A DNA stretch of 64,000 bases, taken from NCBI GenBank assembly GCA_004009845.1, contig RMBW01000056.1, positions 62,001 to 126,000 on the forward strand, in the 5' to 3' direction. Position 1 is the stretch's first letter, and every line of letters starts with the position of its first letter. Shown here one piece after another: positions 48,686-59,380 of the stretch. The DNA is from Davidsoniella eucalypti (lineage: Eukaryota > Ascomycota > Sordariomycetes > Microascales > Ceratocystidaceae). Made by a program: the position numbers and the translations under genes. The notes under the pieces are model-generated. The model was not told where the DNA came from, did no database searches, and saw nothing but the letters and a program-made list of their open reading frames with translations.

Positions 48686-49299
48686 CAACCTTCCAACCTT
48701 CCCTCCTACAACCCTCGTTTTATTTTTCGACATTTATCGTCTTTGAAGCACCGTGTCGTGAGGCCTTGAGCCCGACTTTTCCCCTCTCGAGGGATGTTCT
48801 CAGCGACTGACCCAGCACCTTTTCGATTGTTGGTCTCCCGAGTCCATCGCACTCACCTCAGGGAGCCATACTCACACTCGGCAGGCAGCCTTTTTGAAGG
48901 TTCCAGATGCCCGACCCCGCGGCACGGGAATCTTGTCGCACCCGACTCGATTGCGCCAAAGCTTTATTTCTTACAGCCACGATCGCCAGCCTCTTGGAGG
49001 CTCACTGAATAGTGGGGATGGTAACTCCACTAGGGAGTTGGTTTTGTGGGTTTGTCTTTTGGGGAATGGTTTTGTGGAGGCACTATTTTTCTTTTTTTTC
49101 CTTTTTTTTTTTCTTGGTATTTGTTTTTGTTGTTCGTTCTCCACTAGTTCTTCAGGGCTAGGGGACGGTGTCGTCCCGAACATACAAAGCTATTGAGTTT
49201 GTCGAGTGGAAGACTTTAAATATCTGTCCGGTAACCAATCCGGCGTCGTATGATCGTAGTGATTTAGGTAGACGTTAAATATAATCAAATCAAATCAAA
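48686..49299 (+). mobile_element. 614-bp non-autonomous element with LINE-type 3' end
   Basis: It is bounded by copies 2 and 3 of the 13-bp repeat. The last 230 bases or so are strongly similar to the 3' end of the adjacent LINE fragment: the ACTAGTTCTTC...GGGCTAGGGGACG block, GTATGATC...AGTGATTTAGGTAGACG, and the same AAATC-type tail. The first 320 or so bases do not match that LINE fragment and are GC-richer, starting with a CAACCTTC repeat. I see no Pol III A/B boxes in the head, so it is not an obvious tRNA-derived SINE. It may be an internally deleted LINE joining a 5' end to a 3' end, or an independent element that borrows LINE machinery through its tail. Confidence 0.7.
48794..49012 (+). 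CDS. short ORF inside the 614-bp element
   Basis: ATG to TGA-type ORF of 72 residues (MFSATDPAPFRLLVSRVHR...), Arg/Ser/Pro-rich. It starts about 110 bp into the element and ends just where similarity to the LINE 3' untranslated region begins. That is where a coding region between a 5' leader and a 3' untranslated region would lie. I recognise no motif. It could be the surviving start of a LINE ORF1 fused by deletion, or chance. Confidence 0.3.
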   Translation: MFSATDPAPFRLLVSRVHRTHLREPYSHSAGSLFEGSRCPTPRHGNLVAPDSIAPKLYFLQPRSPASWRLTE

Positions 49300-49312
49300 G
49301 CAATTTAATATA
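49300..49312. repeat. target-site repeat, copy 3
   Basis: GCAATTTAATATA differs from copies 1 and 2 at one base (C to A at position 8). It follows the A-rich tail of the 614-bp element. Confidence 0.7.
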
Positions 49313-51263
49313 AAGCGTCTTGTTACAGACCGTGTCACACTGTACATGTTATATCACATGATATGATTATAAATGGTTGTGTCATGGTGTGTTGAGTAAA
49401 CATATCACCAAGTAGCTGGTGGTATCACAATGGCTATATCTAAGCCCTGATATAGTTCACAAGCTGACTAAGCATGGACGCTAAAGGTTGAACAAGCCAC
49501 AGTGTCTCTCGGAACAATTGACAAGGGTCAAGCATATATGTAGGAAGGAGTCTGTCAATGTTCTGTTGACAGGTAGAAAAGTGTAAAGTAAGGTTCAATA
49601 ATTACAGAAAACCCAAAAAGCAGGATAGATCTTGAGTTCTATGTTGATAAATTTACTTTACTAGATATGTATTTAGGCATACTAAGTAAGGTATCGACAA
49701 ATTAGCTGAAAATATTGCAACTTCTGGAAAAACTCCGTATCTGGTAATTTTTGTGCACTAATATCGTATTTTGTCAGGCAAATCAAATTACACAATAATG
49801 GAGAATAACTATGCATTTTTTTCTACCTTCGCTTTTTAATTCTTGTCCAAGAAGAATACGTACATACGTGACCCTGGAGACATAAACCCACGAAGCTATC
49901 TTAAATCCTACTTTATTTAGGGGTGAGAAGAGGCAAAGATAACAGGATTCATGATAGAAGAAGAATGAATAGCTAATGAGAACGATACAAGCATATCACG
50001 TTTTGAATCTCGAACTGGGATTCGAGCGAGTTTGGGATAAGAGTATGTTGGGAGCATATAACACAAACTTGGGCGGACTTGGTAAGCAGAGTAAGGTGTT
50101 TATATAAAAAGGCGAGAAAGAGAAGAACAAGGCAAGGGGACAATGAGACCAGAAATAAGATCATTGGAGAGAATAGGTTAAAAATCGCACGTATAATGGT
50201 AAGCAGAAGGCTGTCTGAGTACGTAAACTTGTACGATTGCTTTTAAGCGGATGGAACCGATTAGATAGAAGGGGAATTGATAGTTAATGGTTGTTCCCGG
50301 AGTTAGCCTTTAGAACACATGGAAACAAAGCACCAAGAACATATGACTGATTTATCTTATGTTATGTTAGGCAGAGAAATGACATGAATACAACTGGGTG
50401 ATAGCCCCCGGTTCCCTGTGTCCTGACTAACGAAGACATGATGCGTAACTCGCATTATATGGGTGTATGGAATGTTGGGCTCAGCGAGATTATTACAGAA
50501 CTATGCAACTACAGATATATATATATATGTAGCAAAGGTGCAATATTTATACTGAGTATCGAGAAGTCTAAGTCGGAAATGAAAGAAACTAGGGTCAGGC
50601 CAGGTTAGCATCAGAAAATTAGCGGCCGCGGCCAAACAAGAAGTGGCATCTATAGAGTTCTTCTCTTAGCGGGCTGTCTCGCCTATCCGAGCTCGCTAAG
50701 TGCCCTGAAGTTTTGTGACTTTTTAGCTGCAAAGGAAGGGGTTTTTGCTCTAGGAAAAAAAGAAAAAAAAACGTTCAAATACGTAGTTAATACAACGTTT
50801 AAGCTTTGAGGCTGATTCTTACTTGACAATACAAAATAAAAGCACGTTGAAAGTTGGCGATCTCCTTTCCTCCCTTTCTTAAGGGTAAAGTTCTTTGATT
50901 CTAATCATTGGTTATTCTTCGATTTGTTAAACTTTTTAGTAGCATCTTATATGTTCTTCGAAACTGGTGCTTTGAACAGGGCACAATCAAATATACAAAC
51001 ACTATCAAGCCTGCCAAGGTTTGCTCGGCAAGTGTTGCTCCTTGATGCTGCTCCCCTTCTTCCTCTGCATCCACAGGCCAGCATAGGCCTTCACCTTCAT
51101 CTTTGAATCCAGGCCTCTAATCCGCCCCTTAGCCTTGCCATCTGCCATTTATTGGCCTCTCTTTGTTTTTGTTCCTTCTTTTTTCTTTCCCCTGCCTCGC
51201 CATATCAAACCAATTCGTCATCTCTCACTTATCCTTAGACGCGCACTCACAAATCCTCGCAAG
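49313..51263. other. AT-rich intergenic region
   Basis: No gene is seen. A short AT dinucleotide run lies near 50515–50528. From about 51000 a CT-rich stretch forms the likely promoter and leader of the gene at 51264. Confidence 0.5.
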
Positions 51264-53366
51264 ATGGCGGAGAAGACGATAGCAAATATCGTTTACGACC
51301 GGGAGCTCACCAAGCCTGATTTGCTCGTGCTTCAGAACCTGGTTGAAGATATCCGCGAAGCCACTCAACGTCCAGGAAAGACTAGCGGTAACTCCTCGGA
51401 CGCTACTGATGATGCCTGCAGCGACAGCAGCTCTTCCGGCGTCGGCTCAGGTGCCGAGAAAGACGCAGCCTTGAATAACGGCGGTGGATTCGTGAACCGC
51501 AAAGGTAGAAAAGCAGCTTCAGGTACGTACACGCACTGAATTAGTGATCTGCCGCCAGGTTCGTGAGAACAGGTTTTTGGCATATCGGGCAACAGAGGCT
51601 TGCTGTAGCATAACACGGGACGACAGATGTGATAGACACACAGTTCGAGTCAACTTGTACGGTGTCATCATATGCCATCTATGCCATAGTGCAACGCCGT
51701 GACATCAGCTGCTGTTTAGATCGCCAGAACGCCGGTCTAAGAGCCAAGGTGGGCTCAGCTCGAAACCCAGTCCAGCTCTGTATAGTTCATATCTGAGGCT
51801 CTCTCGAAGTAATCTTTGTAACTTTGTTGCTTAGTTTGGCTTGCTATAATGTAACCCAGACCCAAAGTAGATGGTGTGCACATTCATCAACTGCTAAACA
51901 GGCAGGCACCCACCACGGCCACAACAAAGAAAGCATAGAATCTTCAGATCCGGAAAGGAGTCCCTTTTCAGATCAACGAGGCTGCTATCTTTTATTCATT
52001 TCTACTTTCAGCCTTAGGCACATACCATCATCAACGACAACTTCGTTATCATTGTCGTCTCCTGTTTCTTGATACTGCTGTCAACGCACTGTTACACCCG
52101 AATTTCTCGGCTTTTTTCTCACTCACTAACACATGTCTCGGGTTTCCTAGAAAGAGATGCCGCCCTGATCGCCCACCTAACGGCCTTAAATGACCCGGCC
52201 GACCTGCGTTTCGAGCCTACTGTCTTCAACAGCGTCGATCTAGACAAACTGCGTCTGCCGCCCTGGATCGACGAGTGGCTGCTGCAGCCATATATCCGTC
52301 TGGCGCAGTCGGCTGTCCGTGTCAAGACTGATGCCGTCATGTTCACGCACCTACTACTGTACTTTTGTACCTCGGTACCTAGCGCCTTGTGGCTGTACTA
52401 TAGCTTCTCTGTGTGGCACGGCATCCTACACACGCTTATGCAGTTCACTTATGTTGGCTCGTACACTTTGATGATGCACCAGCACATTCATATGCGAGGA
52501 ATATTGAGCAAAAAGTTGAGCATTATCGATGCTCTGTTCCCTTACATTACTAACCCGATGATGGGCCATACCCAGAACTCGTACTTTTATCATCACGTGA
52601 AGCATCACCATGTCGAGGGCAATGGCCCAGATGACTTATCGTCGACGTTGCGGTACCAGCGTGACGAGCCACTCGAGTTCTTGCACTATGTCGCCCGCTT
52701 CTTCTTCCTAGTCTGGGTAGACTTGCCGCTGTATTTCCTGAGTAAGGGTCGCTACGAACTTGCCTTCAAGACGGCGTTCTGGGAAATCGGTACCTATGTA
52801 TACTATTACGTCGTTTACCAGATCAGTCCTGGCGCGACAACTTTTGTTTACTTGCTGCCGTTGTTGTTGATGAGACTCGGACTTATGGTTGGAAACTGGG
52901 GCCAACACGCCTTTGTTGACCACGAAGAACCCGATTCTGACTTTAGATCTAGCATCACGCTGATCGATGTTCCAGTAAGTCTATAGTAGTCTCTTATGAC
53001 ACATAACCTGTTGGTTTCCTTCTACTAACGCATGGTATACAGAGCAACCGCCACTGCTTCAACGATGGTTACCATACCTCTCATCACCTGAACCCTCTGC
53101 GTCACTGGAGAGACCACCCCGTATCATTCCTCAAGGCAAAAGAGGCCTATTCTTCTCAGCACGCCCTTGTCTTTCACAACATTGACTACCTCATGGTCAC
53201 AGTACGTCTGCTCATGAAGGACTACAATACACTCGCCAAGTGTCTAGTTCCCATTGGTGACCAGATCCACATGACCGAAGAAGAGCGCATAGCTCTACTT
53301 AAAAGCCATACCAAGCGATTTACCGAAGAAGAGATTGCGCAAAAATTTGGCGCGCCAAAGAAATGA
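51264..53366 (+). CDS. membrane fatty-acid desaturase family protein
   Basis: The exons 51264–51522, 52151–52974 and 53043–53366 give 468 residues. The introns are 628 nt (GTACGT donor, TTCCTAG acceptor) and 68 nt (GTAAGT, TACTAAC, TACAG). The three histidine boxes of membrane di-iron desaturases are present: HQHIH (196–200), HHVKHHH (234–240) and HTSHH (372–376). Hydrophobic membrane segments lie between them, at about 120–170 and 245–320. Strings such as GNGPDDLSSTLRYQRDE and SNRHCFNDGYHTSHHLNPLR mark a conserved ascomycete subfamily. I know no assigned substrate for it. There is no cytochrome b5 domain. The N-terminal 90 residues are polar and Ser-rich. The protein is expected in the ER membrane. 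The exact start is supported by context AAGATGG. Confidence 0.92.
51523..52150 (+). other. unusually long intron of the desaturase gene
   Basis: This 628-nt intron compares with 55–95 nt for nearly all other introns in the window. It has multiple stops in the coding frame and no strong internal exon. Both junctions and the phase fit the flanking coding sequence. I see no mobile-element hallmark inside it. Confidence 0.6.
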
Positions 53367-53828
53367 ATCCTCTTTTGACAAAAAAAAGTATATGACAACA
53401 TTAGCTTTACTCACCTTGCAACGATTCTATTATTTGTTATGTTTCACTATTGGGACAATAGACATTTCAGTACTAATTCTTCTTTCACTCTCCAACTTTT
53501 TCGTTTTATGGAGAGTGAAATCAAAAACAATACACTGCAATTTCAAAATCAGTGATAACTTACCCATTCCATGATGATCTGTACATGAATACATAGTAGA
53601 AAATTACCGACTTATATGCATTATAAACCAAGAGTATCATTAAACAGAAACATAACCTCCCCCAAGAATGAAAAACTGACTCTTGAGGATCTTGACAGTT
53701 AAAGATCTTTACCCACTAAATATTTGATCTTTTATTACCATACTGGACCACAGCAATGTGATAGACGCTACACCCCGTCAATTGATGTACATTTAAGAAA
53801 AGCAAGTAATCAACTAACCACTTGTATC
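53367..53828. other. convergent 3' spacer
   Basis: AT-rich sequence between the convergent desaturase and SRP-receptor genes, probably both 3' untranslated regions. No gene is seen. Confidence 0.5.
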
Positions 53829-55858
53829 TTAGTTAGCAGCCAAAAGCTTCTCCACGGCCCATTTGACCGAGAAGTTTCTCAGATCTGAGTAATGTTGTCC
53901 CACACCGACAAACAGAACCGGTACATTTGTGGCATGGATCAAGCTGACCAAAGTACCCACCATATCACCCACGGTATCGCACTTGGAGATGATGAATCCA
54001 TCGAGCGTACGCGCCGCGCCGAAAGATGCGTTGAAGTTACGCGCCTGAGCTACCGAGTCGGTACCTACTAGAGCCTCACCGACCATTAGGATCTTGTCCG
54101 GGTTGGCAAACTTGGCAAACTTCTCTAAGGAAGACATGAGTCTTTGATCGTTGTGACGACGACCAGCCGTATCGATAAGAACGACGTCGAAGCCCTCCTG
54201 AGCCGCATAAGTGACGGCGTCTTTCGCGACGGTAGCAGCATCTCTACCGTATCCTTTCTGGTATAGCTCGACTTGGCCGCCTTCGCGGACGGTGAGTTCC
54301 TTGAGGTTGCGTACGTGGACAGCTAGCTGTTCGACGGCACCGGAACGGAAGGTATCGCCGGCGGCAATGAGGACTTTGTACTTGTTTTGTAAGAGGAAGA
54401 AACAGATCTTGGATAGGTTGGTTGATTTTCCGACACCGTTGACGCCGACGATGGAGATGACGTATGGCCGGGGTTTGCGTAAAGATTGGACAGGAGGTGA
54501 TGTGATACTGCTGATATCACGTAGCAAATCTAGAGACGACGTAGGAGTGAGCATCTTGGTGAGAGAGGCTTCCATGGCGGTCTTAATGCGGGTTTGTATG
54601 CCTGAAGAAATATATGTTAGCTTTGACTATGTTGTGTAAAAAATAGGAATATAAGGATGAGGGCGACATACTTTCCCAATTGCCAGTCTTGGCACCCATT
54701 AATTCCTCCTCGACGCCTTCACATAGGCGAATAGCAGCTTCGCGCGCAACATTCTTCTCGAGGAGATGCTCCTCCATGCCTTTCATGGCCTTGTCGAGAT
54801 CTTCTTTGGTCAAGACCTTTCCGCCAATGACGTTGCGGAACATGCCACTGAGAGCGTTTATACCAGTTCCAACCAAACCGGAGCCACCAGCCTTAGTCTC
54901 ATTTTCGGCATCGGCCTTTTCATTCTTTTGCGACTGAGCCTGAGCCAGGATACTGTGTACCTCATCGCCGAGATCACGCAATACGAACTGACCCTTGGTA
55001 GTTTTGGTGCCCCATGTAGAAGCATCGGGGTTCTCCAAGTTCGCAGAAGGCGCGACACCTTTACTATCAGCCGGTGCCGAGTAATCTAATTGAACATCGT
55101 CGTCTTCGGTTGCGATACCGTCGGCATCCCACCTGCGACCCTTCTTTTTAGTGCTCTTAGGACTGCTCTTAGTCTTCCGTGTAGAAGATGATGATTCGTT
55201 TCCAGAGAGAGCTGAGCTTTGTGCCTTTCGTTGCCGACGGGAAAGCTTTCCTCCGGGCCCAGCGATAGCAGTAGTCATGGGAGTGGTTGGTCTGGAAGGG
55301 GCAGACGACTCATCGGCGGAGGTTTCGTCGAATGAAGCAATGCCTCTATTCCGAAGCACGGGGGCGGCGGCCGAGGTTTCCTCCGAGGCTCCATTGGTAA
55401 ATTGTTCGAGTTCGCCGAGTTGTTGGTCAAAGTATTTGTCGAAGCTAGCACAGTTGAGCATAGTAGTGTGTGGGCGCTTGAGTCTATCTTCATACAAGCT
55501 GACGAAAATGGTGCCAATGTTATCGACTAGGCCGTCGACCCAGGGCAGGTGCAGGGCTGATCTATAGATGGCCTTTGAAAGGTCAGTAAGAGCCGACATA
55601 GGTGGTTTCTTGATAATGGGAACTCACAGCAAATATAACACCTAATTCCTTCACCAATGTCCACTTGACAGTATGATGGTCACTCTTATAGGCATGGTTG
55701 GTTCGAGATGATCCGGTATCAACCTTTGCGCCAGGAATCTTGTCCTCAATGAACACATCAGTGATGAAGTGGTTGACGATAGAAGGACTAATATTAGTGA
55801 AGGAGCGCGACCATAGTACGACGCCGGCAGTGGTGACGACCTCGAAAGAGTCTAGCAT
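53829..55858 (-). CDS. SRP101: signal recognition particle receptor, alpha subunit
   Basis: The exons 55858–55628, 55572–54672 and 54601–53829 are joined over 55- and 70-nt introns (GTGAGT/CAAAG; GTATGT/TTCAG) and give 634 residues, close to yeast SRP101. The N-terminal SRX domain (MLDSFEVVTTAGVVLWSRSF) binds SRbeta at the ER membrane. A charged linker with a KTKSSPKSTKKKGRRWD-type basic stretch follows. The C-terminal NG GTPase has G1 GVNGVGKST (about 430–438), the SRP-type DTFRSGAVEQL (about 460), G3 DTAGRRHND (about 521) and SKCD for guanine recognition. The protein docks ribosome–SRP complexes at the ER translocon by paired GTP hydrolysis with SRP54. All expected motifs are intact. It is divergent from the YIF1 gene, another secretory-pathway gene. 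Confidence 0.97.
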
Positions 55859-57093
55859 GTCGAGGTTTTGTTTGATATGTGCGTGTTAGGTATTAGATAG
55901 TAGCGAGTTGGATGGTCGACAATGGGACGAAATAGGATATTGATGTTATGAAGTCTGCGAATTGGATATGTTAGAATGTATTAGAAGATGTGCGATGGTG
56001 TGAAGGGGACAAGTAGTCTAACATTAGGACAAGTTTATATTGTAAGAAGTTGAATGGCCAAAGCCGGAACGAAATCGGAGCGTCGTCAATGTAGATCGTC
56101 GCAAACCGGAGCTTGTCGTAGGTATAAATCTAGGGACAAGAATGTATGGTGGTATGGTATTACTGAAGGTGCAATGACGCACTCTATTGCTCTATGGGTA
56201 TCGATTCGGCACGAGAAAACAGATCGTGGGCACAAGGTATTGGAGAACAGAAAAACAAAGAGTCTCCAGATGTAAGAACAGAGAGTGTGAAACTCCAGAT
56301 TAAGGACTCTTGGTAGAAAGGAGTTGATATGCAAAAGTAAAAGCAAAATTGAATGCGAAGGTTGGCCACAATTAGCCAGTTAGCCAGAAAGGCAACAAAA
56401 AGACAGCAAAAGCCAAGTCAGGCATGGATGATTGAACAATTCAGCCCACGGTTGTAGAATGGGATGCTAGCGTCGTAGTCTGATTGGCTCGATAAGATCA
56501 TTGTGCTCAGTAGTAACTGTGCTCACATAGTACAGGGTAGCTTTTGGCGGGGATTTACATATTCTGAATGTACAAATATACATACAATAACTACTATGCT
56601 ATGAGACTTCCAAACTGAAGTTTACACCTACATGACAACTGGACACATTTGTCTACAATTTTGTCTACAAAACGGACACCAATGCGGTTAGAAATTACTG
56701 CAGGGTTCATAATGCACTACCTACGATCTGATAAGACTGCCAGTAGCGCGTCGGCTGGAGACAGCTGTTGACACGTGACCAGCACAGCCCAATTGGAGCT
56801 ATCCGCGCCTAGGGTCCAAATTCAACGTCAACAAAGCGAAGCTGGCTTCTACTGTCATGTAGTTAGCTGCAAGCAATCATCACCATTGACGACATCTATA
56901 CACCCGAGCTTGTCGCAAATCATAGGGATAGACAAAAGCTACCTCGACCCCAATTGGCACTGCTATCCTATCTACACCTCACTATTTTCGACCAGACCCA
57001 ATTAGCTACACATACACCGTATCCAACGGCCCCTCCTCGCCTACACATACTCACCATCAAACCCCAGCATACTTTTCGAGCTCTCAAATCACC
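55859..57093. promoter_or_regulatory. shared intergenic promoter region of SRP receptor and YIF1 genes
   Basis: This 1.2-kb region between two divergently transcribed housekeeping secretory genes must hold both promoters. The right 250 bases are CT-rich and lead to the ATG at 57094. No gene is seen inside. Confidence 0.5.
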
Positions 57094-58240
57094 ATGCATC
57101 GGCCTGCGTACGGGCACTCGCCGCCCCTCCACCACCCTGTCCCCCAACACGTATCGACTGTCCCGCAGCTACGTTCTCCTCCGCCTCCATCGCTATCACA
57201 ACCGCAAGTCCAGCCAGGCCAGTCTGGCTATGGCAACCCTTACTCGTCCAGTACCACGCCAGGACTTCACGGCCATGCCGGCGCACAAGGCCAGGCGCAG
57301 GGCGGAAATATGTTCGGGTCGTACGGCCAACTCATGAATGATCCCACGGCGCAAGTCGCAGCGCAATTTGGCCAGACTGCTTTCAAGCACGGCCAGGAAT
57401 ATCTGGAGCAGAACGTTAACCGTTGGTTCAACTTCGCTTCGTTGAAGCCATACTTTAATGTCACCAACTCGTATGTGGTAAACAAGCTATTTCTAGTGCT
57501 GTTTCCATGGCGCCATAAGCCGTGGTCTCGCAAGCAGGCCATGGGCGGCGCGAGTGGCCAGGAAATGTGGTATCTGCCTCCTCGTGATGATATCAACAGC
57601 CCAGACATGTACATTCCTGGTGTGTTTCCGTATACTTGCATGCACTGTCCTTATGATATACTAGCATACTAACTTTGAATAGTCATGGCTCTTGTCACCT
57701 ATGTTTTGCTATCCACCTTAGTTGCCGGTCTTCGCGGCGAGTTCCAGCCCGAAGTTCTTGGCACCACTGCTTCGTCAGCCATGGTTGTGGTGGTTGTTGA
57801 GATCCTCATCCTCAACCTAGGCTGCTATCTTCTTGGAATCTCGAATCAGTCGCAGCTACTCGATCTCATTGCCTACTCTGGCTACAAGTTTGTCGGTGTC
57901 ATTGTCACCATTGTTGTTGCTGAGATTGTTAATGGTGGCCACGGAACCGGCGGCTGGATTGGCTGGCTAGTGTTTGGCTATGCTTATCTCGCTAACTCTC
58001 TATTTTTGGTAAGTTTTCAACAGATGTCCTTGTAGTAAGTATTCTTTGTTTTCATATAATACTAACCCTAATAACACATAGATGCGCTCTCTTAAGTATG
58101 TTCTACTTCCGGAGACCTCTAACAACGGCCATTCTAGTATGCACACTTCACGCGCGAAACGGAACCAACGCACTCAGTTCTTGTTCACCTACTCATATCT
58201 GGTCCAGTTGGTGTTTATGTGGATGCTCACCCGTCCTTGA
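57094..58240 (+). CDS. YIF1: YIF1/Hrf1 family ER–Golgi membrane protein
   Basis: The exons 57094–57619, 57683–58008 and 58082–58240 give 336 residues. Introns are 63 nt (GTGTGT donor, ACTAACTTTGAATAG) and 73 nt (GTAAGT, TACTAAC, CATAG). The N-terminal 95 residues are Pro/Gln/His-rich and cytosolic. The family core follows: NMFGSYGQLMNDPTAQVAAQ, QEYLEQNVNRWFNFASLKPYFNVTNSYV, then WYLPPRDDINSPDMYIPVM leading into about five membrane segments. YIF1 works with YIP1 and YOS1 in COPII vesicle budding and fusion between ER and Golgi. Length and all conserved blocks fit, and the third exon ends in a hydrophobic stretch as expected. The first intron's GTGTGT donor is less usual but the join is in phase. 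Confidence 0.95.
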
Positions 58241-59380
58241 GTGGTTCATGATGAGTACTTTAACAATATCCAATCCATGAGGTATGAAAAGAACGATAGA
58301 CGCGAGATGTACTGCGTTTCTGGAGTACATGGATACAGTATTGGGCCGTTCAACTCGAATGACAACGCTATCATTGTAGTATTACTCATAATGGAAATAA
58401 TGTCAAGGGTCTAGAAGGAAGACTTGACGATAGAACACCACAAAGATTTGATTCCCCATCTATAACAGAATGTATGTATTGAAATAGCTTCAATAAAATG
58501 TTGAAGGTATACAACCTAGAGTTGAAATAGATAACTTGACTCTATTACATAGTGAGTTTTTCTCATATATAGCCTTGCTTGAGAGTATAAGCTAGACTTC
58601 TAGTCTTTTTAATTCCGCACTCGATTCCGCCTGGTGAAAAAGTATGTACCAATCAATCAAGGGAGCTCCTTCTTGAAGCCGAGGTCAACTGATAGTTCTA
58701 ATTATTTTCTGCATATTGTACTATGCCCTTCCCTAGCTATTCCAACAGGCCATTCTAAATGCAGTTTAGCGGCCGATGAAATCGCCGCCCGATTTATGTG
58801 TTAATGTATGGTCTCGCTATAGAAAAGCTTTTAGCCCGTGTTTATAATTTATGCTAAAACCAACGACAAGGTCCATTTTCATGTCTTGGCATATTGTATG
58901 AAGGAGTCCGAAGCCTGTTGGATCTGCAAATGATTGATTGCTTCGTAGTTTTTGAGCTAAGCGCATTGAATCTCTCCAGATTTTAGTGTTAATATGTCAA
59001 TATCATAGTGATTTGGAAGACTATAAACTACGAAGCAGGCAATGGAACCTTTGAATCTCCTACCATGAGCACTAGTGATTGTTAGTGCTATGAAGTTGTG
59101 CTGTATATATATGTATTAGATATAGAAAACATTCATCTTTTCAGAACTTCTGTTTCCTCTTGTTCCAATTCTTTCAGACCATGATACTCCTCATAATGAA
59201 ATCCGGACTTCGGCCTATAGCCTACTAGACATATATTGACTCGTTCTTATACTATCTAATATTCTTTCCTCGGAAGTCTCTAGAAGAGAGATATCCAGGT
59301 TCCAAACTACTTATCAGACGCCTGAAACTTCTACCTTTGTTGACTCACTGCCAAAATCACCATCCAGCGCGACTTCAATT
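58241..59380. other. intergenic region
   Basis: AT-rich, with no gene seen on either strand. It contains the 3' region of the YIF1 gene and, near 59200–59380, the upstream region of the next gene. Confidence 0.5.
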
